A stretch of 64,000 bases of DNA from Euphorbia lathyris (Eukaryota; Streptophyta; Magnoliopsida; Malpighiales; Euphorbiaceae): positions 130,761,929 through 130,825,928 of the forward strand of contig NC_088911.1 in assembly GCF_963576675.1 (NCBI RefSeq), given 5' to 3'. Under the pieces are notes generated by a model that ran no database searches, was not told the DNA's origin, and worked only from the letters and a program-made list of their open reading frames with translations. Numbering within the stretch: position 1 is the first letter of the stretch; each line of letters opens with the position of its first letter. The translations under genes were made by a program, and so were the position numbers. This document shows positions 1 to 12,059 of the stretch, piece after piece.

Positions 1-661
1 TCAAATAGGAAACAAGTTTGCTACTCTATAGACACTTACCTCTACAACACATCAGGCGTTCAAGAATGAAGGAAAATCATTACTTCCTACAAAAGCTTAT
101 GCTTCTACATTTAGATGATCAAATCAGACTTCAATTGTCGGAACTTCGATTCCACCTTAATAGCAAAAGACAACATTACTTAAGGACAAAAAAACACAAC
201 TTTGCCTTTTCTTTAGAACATTTTTTCAAACAGAAAACGAAGATAGAAACTGGAAGAAATGTGTATCTATGAATGTGATCAGAGAACAAGTCTTCCATTA
301 AGGTTAAGATATGTTTTCAACTCAGGAATTTGAACATGAAGGTTAAGAAACTGCAGCCAAAAGTTGATTGTATTGAAAGGCTTATATTATAATACAAGGC
401 AGATGCAGAATTGAAAACAGCCTCATCTAATGAGATTCCAAGCATCATAAATAGGTCTGGACAGAAAGCTGAAGGTTGTGAACTCTTCAAGTAATACACT
501 GAAACATGAATCTTTCTCCTTCTTGTGAATAGTCCACCGACTGATATTTAACTCAATGAAAGAATTGCTTAATAAATGAATTTCACTAAAGTTACATTAA
601 GAGATGCATTACCATCTAGCAGAATAAATTTTAGGAAGAGAATGCATAAATGAATTAAGAT

Positions 662-2029
662 TTAGATCCCTTCTAAGAGTTTCTCAGTAATAGTTTCTTT
701 TGCTGCCCTTATATGTCCTTCCGATGAACCTATGATCCTAAAACCTAATATGAAATTAGGAGGGATCCCTTTCAACCTTCTCCTCCCACTTAGTAAAAAT
801 TACAGCATTCTTATCATGTCAGAACCTTCTCATAGAAAACGTTTTGTAGTTTTGAAAGTGTGATATGAATCATTGCCACAATACCATCTGCCCATTGCAT
901 CCGACACATGTAATAGTAATACAATTACCAAGCTATGAACATGGTTGCTTTCTAAAACTACTATTAAATAAAATGCAGGGATAAAATGAAAAATTTAAAG
1001 AAGTCAGACCTTGATAGTACTAGCAGAAAATTATAATGTAAAACATAACAAAGAAGATTGCAGAACTTATAATACTAGTAACAAAATGGTCACATAAAAC
1101 ATAACAGTGCATTATGATGCAAACATATATATACAATTCCAAGGATCTCACCTTGACAACTTTAGCAAAGCAATATGAAAAGGTCCATATGAGTTCCAAG
1201 TGCACCTCCATCTTGTCCATAACATTGACAGCTAATGGGAGGACTAGTCCTTATCCTAACTTGTAAAGCTTCAAATTTCAAAAACATATTAAAATATAGG
1301 GATAAAGTACGAAAATAGTCATATAGTTTTTGGAGAAATATCAATTTAGACTTTACGTACAAAATAGCACTAATATAGGCTTAACGTTTAAAAAATGGTA
1401 CCCATTTAGACCTCGACAACGGAACGTGATACGTGGAGCCTAAATTGGTATCTTTTTTAAAGGTTAAGCCTATATTAGTGCTATTTTGTATGTGGAGCCT
1501 AATGTGGAACCTATTTTGGTAGCTTATCCCTAAAATATAAAACTAATGCAACATTATTAGCCAAAGAATATAAATGTGGAGTGTCTGGTGGAAATAAATA
1601 ATCAATTTTAATACTGAACAGCGAAATTTTTCATCCGATAGAGTCTCTTCAAATGGATGTTTAGTTTGTTAATGAGTTCCATTCAACAGACTAATACATG
1701 CTATGAATTTTCTACTCTAGCTTAAAACACTTCACTTAATGCAAGGTGCAAATAAGAAATTATGTTACCCATTCATTCTTTCAAATGTTCCGTAATTATT
1801 ACCCAATTTCACGTTCCTTCTAGTTTTCACTGAAACCAATTAACCTATTTTGTCTAAATTAATCAACAATGGTGAACTTCTTCATGCTTAAAAGTTCAAT
1901 ATTGAAAATATCGCACCAATTTAGGAAATAGCTAGCAATCCCATCAGAGAAAACTCCATATTGAAAAATATTCACAAAAACAGAGTGCAGAATTAGGAAG
2001 AAGTATACCTCCGGCATCGAGAACGACAT
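662..2029 (-). CDS. Possible spliced gene, unrecognised
   Basis: This is a tentative host gene on the minus strand. Position 2029 begins ATG followed by six codons (MSFSMPE) and then a donor GTATAC at 2008. A middle block at about 1152-1240 ends in the donor-like AAG|GTGAG. A block at 788-662 stays open from an acceptor-like CTAAG to a stop at 662-664 and ends GSSEGHIRAAKETITEKLL, which is reminiscent of the end of a KH domain. The exons have not been joined in a proven frame and no family is recognised. The G+C-richer leader upstream of 2029 looks like a 5' UTR. A MITE at 1297-1531 would lie in an intron. The blocks could instead be chance matches or part of a gene continuing left of the window, where a further donor-like GAG|GTAAGTG is seen near 36-45. 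Confidence 0.22.
1297..1531. mobile_element. Small inverted-repeat MITE
   Basis: The left end TAGGGATAAAGTACGAAAAT and the right end, read on the other strand (TAGGGATAAGCTACCAAAAT), form imperfect terminal inverted repeats. AAAATA occurs on both flanks and may be the target duplication. The interior also folds back on itself around blocks on the 'gcactaatataggcttaac' theme. A related fragment is at about 33670-33770. The superfamily is not certain. Confidence 0.5.
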
Positions 2030-2269
2030 CGTGAGATGTGGCCGATTGACCCTAGAGAGAGTGTTGGTGCCGCAGCGGGAATTTGAAGAATCGAGGGATG
2101 TGGTGATGGGAAGAACAATGAGAGTCCTGAAATTAATTAAGGGTGTGCGACCCTTTTTCAGAATGAAAAACTGATCGACTTCAGTTTCTTTTTCCTTTCT
2201 TATTCCTCTTTACTTTTTCTTTTTCGTTTGGTGGGAAGAGATGCCGCCCAAAAATTTGGATGAATAATG

Positions 2270-2538
2270 ATTTATTTTTTTACCGCCACATACATGAATA
2301 AAAAAATAGAAATTAATATTTTAGAAATTAGTTTTGGAATAAGTAATTTTTTTTGCCACGAAATATAATGTAGCGTACATGTATGTTTGCCACGGAAAAT
2401 AACTATCATGGCATAAATATATTAAGAAATCATGAATTTATACTTGAATCTATTTTTCCCGTGGCTAAATAAAAACATGCCACGAATTTTGAATTCTCGT
2501 GGCATGATTTGTGGCGCAAGTGATGATTTGTTGTAGTG
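2270..2538. mobile_element. CACTA (En/Spm) end with GCCACG subterminal repeats
   Basis: The right end at 2525-2538 reads, on the minus strand, CACTACAACAAATC, a CACTA-type terminus. The 250 bp inside it carry at least six copies of GCCACG/CGTGGC motifs in both orientations, as expected of transposase-binding subterminal repeats. The left terminus was not found, so the element is probably truncated near 2270. It abuts the Gypsy pol remnant, whose reading frame stops being recognisable at 2539. Confidence 0.55.
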
Positions 2539-5500
2539 ACACCAATATATAAATATAATGTTTCGTTCGGCAAGGGCCTGCTCAGAAGTGGTGGTGTTGC
2601 TAAAAATTCTTTCAACTTATCAAAAGATGCTTGACACTCACTGGTCCATTTGAAGTTCTTCATCCCCTTTAGACTTTTATAGAACGACATAAATATTCTA
2701 GCAGAACAAGAGATGAACTGTTCTAAAGCATTTATCTTCTTATTCAACTTTTAAACATCGTTGATCTTTTTAGGTGCCTCCATGTTGATGATCGCCTAAA
2801 TTTTGTCTGGATTCGCCTCGATTCCTCTCTGCGAAATCATAAACCCCAAAAATTTCCCCGATGATACCCCAAAGGTACATTTCTTGGGATTTAGTTTCAA
2901 GTTATGCTCTTGTAATGTAGCAAAAACCTTAGCCAAATCTATCGCATGTTCCTCAACCGATCTACTTTTAACGATCATATCATCAACGTATACCTCTGCC
3001 TTATCCCCAATAACATCTCCAAAAATCTTGTTTACCGGTCTCTGGTAAGTTGCACCTGCGTTTTTTAACCGGAAGGGCATCACGTTGTAACCATAGGTTC
3101 CTTTGTCAGTATGAAAGCAAACATTTGCGAGGTCTTTGGGATTCATATGAATCTGATGGTACCCAGTTGCAGCATCCAGAAGTGAATAGATTACATATCC
3201 AACAGTTGAATCAATCAAAATATCAATGCAGGGAAGAGGATACGAATCTTTCGGATATGCCTTATTTAAATCAGTAAAGTCAACACACATCCTCCATTTC
3301 CCATTCGCTTTTTTCACCAATACCACATTAGCGATCCACTCTGCATAAACCACTTCCTTGATATGCTTACAATCTAGCAGCTTTTTCACTTCGACTTTAA
3401 TCACTTGTTGTTTTTCGAGGCTATGATTTCTCAACTTTTGCTTTATTGACGTAGCTCCTTCCTGGATATTTAACGAGTGCATCATCCAATCCGGTGAGAC
3501 ACCCATAATATCCGCAGGACACTAGACAAAAGCACTCACATTTGCCTTCAGAGTATCGACAATATCTACCCTCGGTTTCTCAGAGATACCCGAAGCCATT
3601 TGGACTGATTTGTCTTCGGCCAACCACACAGTTTCCAAATCGCCAACAGGCTTCGCACGCTCACGCTCCTCAATCATAGAATCCTGATTTGGCTTCATTT
3701 TTAAAGATGCCAAATAAGTTTCCTGTGCCACAACTTGATTTCCCTAAGCAACTGTCATGCCCTCCTTATACAAGAAATCATAGTAAACGTGATGACAATT
3801 TAATTGTCACAAAAATGGTTGTAACTAAAAACCTATTATTCGTTACATTTATATTTCTGTTATCACGAAAATTAATTATGTGACAATTTTCTTTAATTAT
3901 CACAAATAGGTCAATGATTTTGTAACAATATTTTTTTTCATTGTAACTAAATTTTGTACGTGGCAATTAAAAATGTCATAAAAAATATGAAATATGTTAC
4001 AATATATTTGTAATTGTCACAAAACTTAAATATGTGACAAGTAAAATAATTTATCACAAATTATCTATTAATTTTGTGACAATAAATTTTATTTGTAATA
4101 AAAAATATTTTTGTTACAATTAATAGTTATAATTGAAACTTTAAAATATGTGACAATATATTTATAGTTGTCATAAAACTAAATTAAGTGACAAGATAAA
4201 ATAAAATTGCACAAATTATTTATTAATTTTGTGATAAAGATTTGATTTATTACTAAAATATTTTTGTTACAATTAATAGTTATAACTAAAAATTTAAAAT
4301 ATATGATAATATATTTTTAATTATCACAAAACTAATTATGTGATTAGATAAAATAAATTGTCACAAATTATTTATTAATATTGTGACAATAAATTGATTT
4401 TTGTAACTAAAAAGATATGTGATTATTTCTAAAAACAAATACGTGATTACATATTTATATTTATCACAATTTGTAAAAAATAGCAAAAATAAAAAAAGGA
4501 TGTAAAAAATTGAGAGGGAAAACATTTGAGTTTTCATTGTCCGCCTAATCCATTCCCTCCCATTATATTAAAAAAGAGAAAAAATTTATATATCTAATTA
4601 TAAGTTGGTTATCCCTCAAAAACCTTTTTATCACTAGCTTATTTGTTCTCACGTTCGTGTTCTGCTCTTCTCTTCTTTCTCTCTTCTACAACCACTTTGT
4701 TTTCGGTTTTGTGTTCAAGTTTTTTTGCCTTCTTCTTTTCTTTTCTGTTATTTCCTATTTAATTTCGGATCTATGGTTATTCAAAATTGGAAAACCCTAA
4801 CTAATTAGGAATTATTTATCTTATTGTAGCTTTTCCATTTTTTAGTTCTATTGCTCAAGTTTTATGATTGATGTTTACTTTAGTTTACTAGAAGCACTAG
4901 GAGTACCAGTCTTGTGCTTATTGGAACCAGGAGCAAGCAGTTGCAGAGTCCACATTTTCCAGAGAATGGTAAGAATTTCTCTTGTTTTGTTATAGACGGT
5001 TTTAACTTTGATTTCTATTCATCCATTTTTAATCCCTAAATTAGTAATTTTCGTGATTATATTTCATTTTGGGGGTTTATGAGTTATTTGATTTCTTCCT
5101 TGAGCTATATATCTTCATGGTACTAAACTTGCTTCAAAAAACCTCTCTTCTATTTTGAATGAAACAAAATGTAATAGAAGAGTCTTTATTTATGGTCTAA
5201 TTCAATTTTTGTGCGTGCTAGAAATTGTTGAACAACACTATATTTATTGATCAAACAGATATTAATATTCCTTTAGAAAATTACTTGAACTCATGGACTT
5301 TAGAATGACCATATATGACAGGAGTTCTGGATGTCATACCTCTGAAGGAAGTGAAGATGGCCAGTTGCAGGCAACATTTAAGAACAAGTTACACCGTATA
5401 TACCAGAAGCTATTATAGACTGAAGAATCGGAGCTTGTGGGGCTGTCCAGGTGTAGATGTCAGATTTTTCTAATTATCAAAATATAGTTTAAGCCTTTAT

Positions 5501-7140
5501 TTTAGTTTCTTATGATTCTCAATTTGTGATCTTAAGTTCAGTCATAATGCTTGAATTACCCAGAACTCGATGATCTGAATCTGAACGTATGTAAGAACTT
5601 GCATCCAGGTATACTGCTTTTAGCTATTTTTGAATTGATAACATGTTCAAGTAATAGCCTATTGGGTTTATTATACTTGTGTGAATAGAGGTTGCTCTTT
5701 GAGTGCCCCAGTTTAGAAAGTGGGCATGCTTGTAGGTGTCACAAATTATTGGTTAGTGCTATCAGAAGCTAGGTGCATCTCTAATATCTTAGAGTTTACA
5801 ATTTTTTTAAATTCTAGTGGAACTTATAATTTAGTGCCAATAGTGTTATTTTGAGCATTTTGAGCCTCTTAATCGTTAATATTATAGCATGAATTTTTTG
5901 GTTGTTGTAACCAAAATTTTGGCCATTCAATATATAGATTCTAATAAGGGCTTGTTTACATGCTTGCAGGTGAAAGATTTATGGTGCCATGGAAACCCAT
6001 TTTGCAATTAAAGTATGATGGATCCCAAATTATTCCTGTTTCACTTGAGATAGTATTTGTGCCTTGGCACAATGTATCTTTTACCTTAGCATTTCGCGTT
6101 TGTGTTTACTTTTGTATCTTTTGAATTATTGTAAACTATTCTAATTAAATCTATTTACTATTTATAATTATGTGTTTTATTTTAATGAGTTTCTTGCATT
6201 GTTTAGTTCAATTTGATTTCATATAATGATCAATAAATTTAATTTATAATAACAATAATAATCATTAATTACAATAATTAGAAAAACAAAATTAGATATC
6301 CAACAAATTACACACTATATTATTATTCCTCAGTTTATGACTGAAATGTGATTCGAAAAAATGGATTTTGTTTAGTAAAACATAGTACAAAACTTTAGCT
6401 ATTAGTGATTTAGGCACTGTTTACATGTGATAATAATAATTGTTACAAATAATATTTTTAGCGACATCTAACTAAAGTTGTCACACAATTTTAGTTTAAA
6501 TTGAAAAATAAAATGTGACAACATTACATATTTATGACAATATTATATTTTTTTAATTACAACAAATGTTGTAACAATTAAAAGTGGAGTGACAACATAT
6601 TTATTATCACAAAAAAGTAGTAACTTTTGTGACAATATTTTATTATCACATTTATGAAAAACTTTTACAACGGACTTTTATGTGACAACCCTCGTGACAA
6701 CTACTTATTGTCACATAAATTTTTATGTGACAACTTTTCATAATTCAGTGACAATATTTATTGTCATAAATAGCTTGATTTCTTGTAGTGTTAGTTGGAA
6801 TTTGCCATGCCAAATGATGAATTGACAAAGCCCATTCCGATTCAGCCAAGAGCGGTCGCCCTATGATGATGTTGTAGGGTAACGCAGAATCAATAACCAA
6901 AAACTTTGCCATTGGTCTCCATTTAACTGGTCCATCCGCAATGGAAATTTGCAAATATACACTTCCCAGCAAAGGCACCGAATGATCGGGAATTCCCACC
7001 AACGGTGAGATGGCAGGAATGAGCCGATCATGCTCGAGATTTAAAACCTCAAAAGCTTTTCTTGCAATAAAATTTACAGAGCTCCCCATATCAATGAAGA
7101 CTCTGCGTACTTTAAATTCTTCATCAAATTAAGCTAAGAT
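2539..7140 (-). pseudogene. Gypsy (Tat-like) pol remnant, split by a CACTA element
   Basis: This is a decayed pol of an LTR retrotransposon on the minus strand, in two blocks. Block 7140-6794 is the aspartic protease; its active site reads D-M-G-S-S where D-T-G-S-S is usual, and it ends in a GRPLL motif. Block 3765-2539 holds the linker after the protease, with stops, and then the reverse transcriptase at 3506-2796 (NVVLVKK, MCVDFTDLNKA, the catalytic YVDD, FLGFMIS) and the start of the connection and RNase H region (FISCSAR). The remaining RNase H, the integrase and both LTRs are missing. A CACTA element at 3769-6790 sits between the blocks, and another CACTA end replaces the 3' part at 2538. 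The RT motifs match those of Gypsy element 2 in this window, so the lineage is probably Tat. Confidence 0.85.
3769..6790. mobile_element. Non-autonomous CACTA element, 3.0 kb
   Basis: The right end is GATTTCTTGTAGTG (CACTACAAGAAATC on the minus strand). The left end reads TACAAGAAATC directly after TTA, so the first three bases CAC appear lost. TTA at 3766-3768 and 6791-6793 is the expected 3-bp target duplication. Both subterminal regions (about 3790-4480 and 6440-6780) are packed with TTGTCACAAA/TTTGTGACAA motifs in both orientations, typical of CACTA ends. The central 1.9 kb (4500-6430) has pyrimidine-rich leader-like and splice-like stretches but no transposase and no long open frame. Confidence 0.85.
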
Positions 7141-7429
7141 TCCCGAATTGCAGAGGACTTCGCCTGAATTTAGTAGAAGAACATAAAATCTCAGAATGGA
7201 ATCGAGGACTTCGCCTGTATGTTTGCATATTTTTTAAGATATATGTTACAAATAACGTTTTTTTGTGTGTTAAATAATTTTATATTATTACTTTTAGATA
7301 GTATAATACATAATTTAATTAAATTTATATAACAATTTGTTTATTAGCAAACAAAAAATACAAAAATACAAATCCGATTAATTTCCAACTAATCCCCGAT
7401 TAATCCTCAAGAGCCATGTCCATCCGACT

Positions 7430-7592
7430 AGTGCCTAATATTTTTGACAACCTTGCTTGTATCCAAAATATTGCATGTACAATTATTTAGGACAAAAATT
7501 GCTCCATGCTAGTGCCTAATATTTTTCACAACCTTGCTTGTATCCAAAATATTGCATGTACAATTATTTAGGACAAAAATTGCTCCATGCTA
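7430..7592. repeat. Two-copy tandem duplication, 81-bp unit
   Basis: The block starting GTGCCTAATATTTTTGACAA at 7431 is repeated from 7512 with one visible mismatch (GAC against CAC). Both copies end in TTGCTCCATGCTA. The near-identity implies a recent duplication. A (TA)n tract follows at 7689-7714. The rest of 7140-8290 is AT-rich with no gene seen. Confidence 0.9.
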
Positions 7593-8367
7593 TGAAGAAT
7601 TTTTTTACTTTAAGGATCTATATACACTTAGGAGCAAATGTGAACCTTATTGCTAAATAAATTTAAAGTTTTGAGATATTTTAATTTAATATATATATAT
7701 ATATATATATATATGAATAATTAAAATTCTGCATCGATTAATTTTCTAATTTTGGTTCGTCATCTTTGGCTATAAAAATCATTACCTAGGCCAACAATTT
7801 TAGTTAATTTATTTTTCAGTTTAGTTCAATTAATTTTTGTAGAATTCTACCCATCTAAACTTGATTTTCATAACCAATTTGTCTGCAAATTAATGACATA
7901 GTCCAAATTGCGAGAGGCTATTGTTTTTTTTATGGCATAGTGAATTGAAAAATATAAATCTATTATATTTATTGTAAGAAAATAAAACAAAAATTCTCAC
8001 GTGATTTAGATTAAAGTTATGCAAGCATATTCCTTTTAATATTAATGGTTTAATTTCGCCACAAAAATGTTTTAGACTAAATAAGAAGATTTAGAAATAT
8101 TAAGGAATAAAACCTTACGTACGTATAAACTATGATTAAGATACTGTTTGATAAAACTGAAAATTAAGTGTTAAAAGAATAAGTATTGGATTTTAAATAT
8201 TGAATATTATAAGCGCCCAAAGTATTGAATGATGTAAGTTTTATAAAAAATATTAATTGATAATGTTTAACTTAAAATATTAAGTTAAATATTATGACCC
8301 TGTTTGGGAATTAGTTGTTAACTGTTAGCTGATTACATTAGCTGTTAGCTGATTACATTAGCTGATT

Positions 8368-8878
8368 TGACTAGCGGAGAGTTTCCGATTAGCTTTCGTC
8401 CCTATGGGGGCGTCGTTGGGTTCGACGGGGGAAGCTCCGATGCCAAAGTCAGTATAGAGTATGGAGGAATAAACTGAATTGACAAAGTAGGGTTTCTAGG
8501 ATTGTGTGAATGTGTACCTTGATAGCTTGAGATGCAAGCTATATATAGTCATGAAGTTGTAACCCTTAGTAACTAGAAAGTCTCCATTAATGCTTCATTA
8601 ATGGCGGTTACTAGTTTCCTTTAAGTATGTCCGTTAGCTTATTAATAGCTCATTAATTGCCTTTATTGAGGAATCGGCTCAGCTGTTCAGCTGGCGGATC
8701 GAAGGGTGATGGCGGATCTAACGTAGGTTGGACTACGGATCTCGTGTGGCGGAGTCTCGGTGATCCGCCCGTCGGATGTCTTTGCTTGATACGCCATGGC
8801 CTTCTTTGACCGGTTCAATACGCTGTCGTTTGGGTAAATATCTCATTTGATCCCTTGGATAATATCCTGATGTTATCA
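8368..8878 (-). repeat. 3' LTR of Gypsy element 1 (511 bp)
   Basis: On the minus strand it begins TGATAACATCAGG and ends CTCCGCTAGTCA, giving TG..CA termini. It contains a TATA box (CTATATATAG, in the block near 8540). The GGGGGGCTTC tract just outside the TGATAAC end is the polypurine tract and shows that this is the 3' LTR. Its sequence is close to the arms of the palindrome at 14484-15505 and more distant from the LTRs of element 2. Confidence 0.9.
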
Positions 8879-9177
8879 GAAGCCCCCCTAAAGTTCCTTT
8901 AAAGTCCTTTAGGGCTTTTGAACTTCTTCGCGCGCCGTCATGATGATTCGCATTAATGGCTACTCTGTTCAATGCCATTCGTTGGGTGACAGGTGTCATA
9001 GGCGCGCTGCTCGAGGGAAGAGAAAACACCTTCTTCCCTCTCCCTTTTCTCTTTCTACTTCATTTGCGTCTTTCTCTTTCGTCTTCCTTTGAGCTTTTTA
9101 CAGAGCTTTTTCCGGAGTTCAGAATCCTCAAAGCCTTTAACTCTCATGTAAGTGAATCCTTTCGCTCTGTTTTCTGA

Positions 9178-11394
9178 ATATTTAGGAGTTCTTCTTCTTC
9201 TGAGTCTACCTTCGAACTCTTTAATTTGACCACTTCCTCTGAAACTGTAATTAGCTGGACTACTTCTTCAGAAAATTCCGATTCTTCCGAAGGTACTCCC
9301 AGTTGCGACCTAGCCGAGTTGTGTAACTCGGTGTGTAATAACTATAGAACTCGTTTAAGTAGGACTCAGAACCTCCCCGTCGCCGTTTCTCGCATTGCTC
9401 CAGCAATAGATTCTAGGTAGTTTTCTGGGATGGAGGCTTCTTCTTCAGCCCCGTCTAGGAAAAAGGCGCCACGTGCGGAGTCCACTCCGTCTCGTATGAG
9501 CGCCGCGGATCTAGCAAATCTGGCGAATCGCTATCCATGGATTAAGAATTATGAGACTGAATTGGCGGCTGCCCATCAGCGACCCGCCTGTCCTCCAAGG
9601 GGATATCTGTCTGTGTACAGTTGTCATGTAGAAAGAGGGTTCCGACTTCCTCTTCCTAAGATGATGGCGGACATCTTGGCATACTTTGGAATCACTGTCT
9701 GCCAGCTGCATCCGAATGGTTGGTTAGATCTAGCTCTGGATTGTTATTTAGCTTCAAACTTAGGGGTAGTTTGTAACCCTCATGTTTTTCGGTCTCTGGA
9801 TCAAAGGCCGAATCTTTCCTCACTTTCGCTAAATTCAAAACTTATTCACCCTTCTGCGGTAAGATGTCGAATGTCCATCTTTGGGACGAAAGATTTTTCT
9901 TTGTAAAGATAAGAGAGGGCGAATCTCTAGGATTCCCGTCGGTTTGGAATGCCAAACCTTTACATATGGCTGGAGACATGCGTATATTGACGGACAATGA
10001 TGAGGAAGTGGCGGATCTCATGAAAAGTATCAAGGCGGATGCCTGGACATACACTGACGCCTTGGAATTCATGATGAATGACATTCCTTTGATCCGCCGG
10101 GAAGGGGACAAGATCACTTACGCGAAGTTTACACAACTTGATGAAGGTAACTTTGTTTTTCCCTGAACTTTGATTATTTTATTGTTCCCTTGCCAGGGGT
10201 TTATCTGAGGTCAGTCGCGCCCTTGTAGAGATACGCAAGAAACAGAAGGAGGAGGAGGCTCGAAACAAGGGGCAGGTAGCGGATCCCCGTAAGAGTGCTG
10301 AGAAGCGTCCTGCTGGTGATATGGTTGATCCTCCTCTCCCAAAGAAGAAGAAATCTGTGTCTAGCAGTGGAGGGAAGCTACTGGCGGATGCCATGAGAGC
10401 CGAGAAACCAATGGCGAGGCTTGAAGAGGTGCGTCTATCTTATCATTTTCTCTTCTCTTACTTGGATCTTATTTTCTGCTTTTTAATGCTTGTATAGGTG
10501 GTGAAGCCGGACTTAGGAGGTTACTGGTTCGCCAAATATGGTGACAAAGGATCACTGAAGAATGAATCCATCATCAATGATTTGGACGAAGCTCTTGGTC
10601 AACTCGGCGAGGTACGGGAGAGCCAGAATAAGATCTCGGGATCAGCCCATGTCCAGATGGGAAAAACAGAGCTTCTTACGGTAAGTTTCTTCTATCCCTT
10701 TTTGCATTTTTGGATGAAAGAGTGATCTCCCTTAAGGAGAGTTTGTCTTTTATTCCTTTGTTTGAATCGGCTTTTGCCTTGATAGGTATACACTTGCATG
10801 CGTGCTATGGAAGCGGATCTCCTTCAAGGAGTGGCGGATAAGGCAACCATAGAGAGGTTAGAGAAAGAGCTTGCTGTTGCCAATGCAAACGCTGCTTCCG
10901 CCGTGGCTCTTAATGAGAGTAAGGATGCTGAGATCCTTAGATTGAAGGAGAAGATAGATGCGGATGCTAAAAAGCATAAGGCTGCCTTACTGGACACGGA
11001 GATCCTGGCTGGGGAACGAGCTTACTATTATGGCGAGTGGATCATGGCGTATGTTCAACTTGCTCACCCCGAGATTGACTTTACCGATCCGGAGTACGTG
11101 GTTCCTGACGTAGAGGTTTGCCTTAAGTATTGCAAAATTCCAAATGTCAAGGATTACATCCGTGATCACATTCGCAAAGTGATGAATGGATCCGTCGAAG
11201 AGAGTAAACCCCTTGTCGATCTTGAACCAGATGACCTTGATGAAGCGCCCCAAAAGGCGGGTGATAAGAGTGAGGAGCTCATAACTGATTGTACCATTCC
11301 TCAAGAGGGTACTGTTTCTGTAGAGAAGGAAGCCCCACTGGAGGGCACATCTGGTGTAAAAGATGCTAAGAAGGATGCTCCTTTAGATGTTTAG
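9178..11394 (+). pseudogene. Spliced antisense gene of Gypsy element 1 (LHPNGW-domain protein)
   Basis: This gene lies on the strand opposite to pol, between pol and the 3' LTR. Comparison with the copy in element 2 gives four exons: 9178-10146, 10229-10438, 10498-10680 and 10786-11394, with GT-AG introns of 82, 59 and 105 bp in conserved phases. Exon 1 encodes a domain with RGFRLPLPKM and QLHPNGW, resembling the Pfam 'putative gypsy type transposon' domain (PF04195). Exon 2 is basic and rich in K/E. Exon 4 has a probable coiled coil (VADKATIERLEKELAVAN) and a conserved HPEIDFTDPE motif. Breaks: the start codon is ATA at 9178 where element 2 has ATG, there is an in-frame TAG at 9418-9420, and a frameshift near 9800. 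The function is unknown; family members are known only as extra proteins of plant retrotransposons. Confidence 0.85.
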
Positions 11395-12059
11395 TTCTTT
11401 GTAAAACTAAGTACAATTTTTAATCCTTGTTATAACCATTTATCTTTACTTTACGCTTTATGTTTTTCAGCAAGTAAATCTATAGGTTTTAGGATTGAAT
11501 TGAAGTAGGTGGCCAGCCATACCTCAGAGTGTGAGCCTTTGTGAAGGCTTGGAGCTTTTATTCCTTTAGAGGAAGTTAAGCTGCCTCAGGCGATCGATTG
11601 GCTTCCTGTCTTTGAGGTGAATCGATCTGCCACTAGGACTTTGGACTCTTTTTTGGAAAGAGTGTACGAGAGTGTAAAGATCTCACGTCTGAGAAATGTT
11701 TTAACTCTATCTCTGACGGGGATCAATGTGTTTCCTATCTTTGAGGTAGATAGATCCGCCGTTGAGATGGCTCTCCTATCTTTGAGGAGAAAGTAGTTTA
11801 TGCCATGATAGCATTATCCCATGTGTGGGAATGCGTTTGTTGGCCCCCCTTCTTTTTTAATCTGGAATATTTATATTGCTACAAGAAAATACTTAAAAAA
11901 GAATTGATAGGACAAAAGTTGCTTTTTATTGAATGGCAATGTGCCTTATTACAGCAAGTGGGTCTTACATGTGAGCCTCATTAAAACCTTTAATAAGAAA
12001 AACCTCATGGGATAAAAACTTACTAAAGGAAAAAGAGTACTCAAGACCTTGATTACATT
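11395..12059. other. Convergent spacer between antisense gene and pol
   Basis: No coding region is seen. This 0.66-kb stretch lies between the ends of the antisense gene and of pol, which are transcribed towards each other. It holds repeated short blocks such as TATCTTTGAGG with GATCCGCC. The corresponding spacer in element 2 (56749-57410) has about the same length, so the arrangement is conserved. Confidence 0.6.

Noticed and set aside
10147..10196. A 50-bp intron ending at TTGCCAG in the antisense gene of Gypsy element 1
   Set aside because: It is too short for plants and gives the wrong phase in both elements; the acceptor at 10228 fits both.
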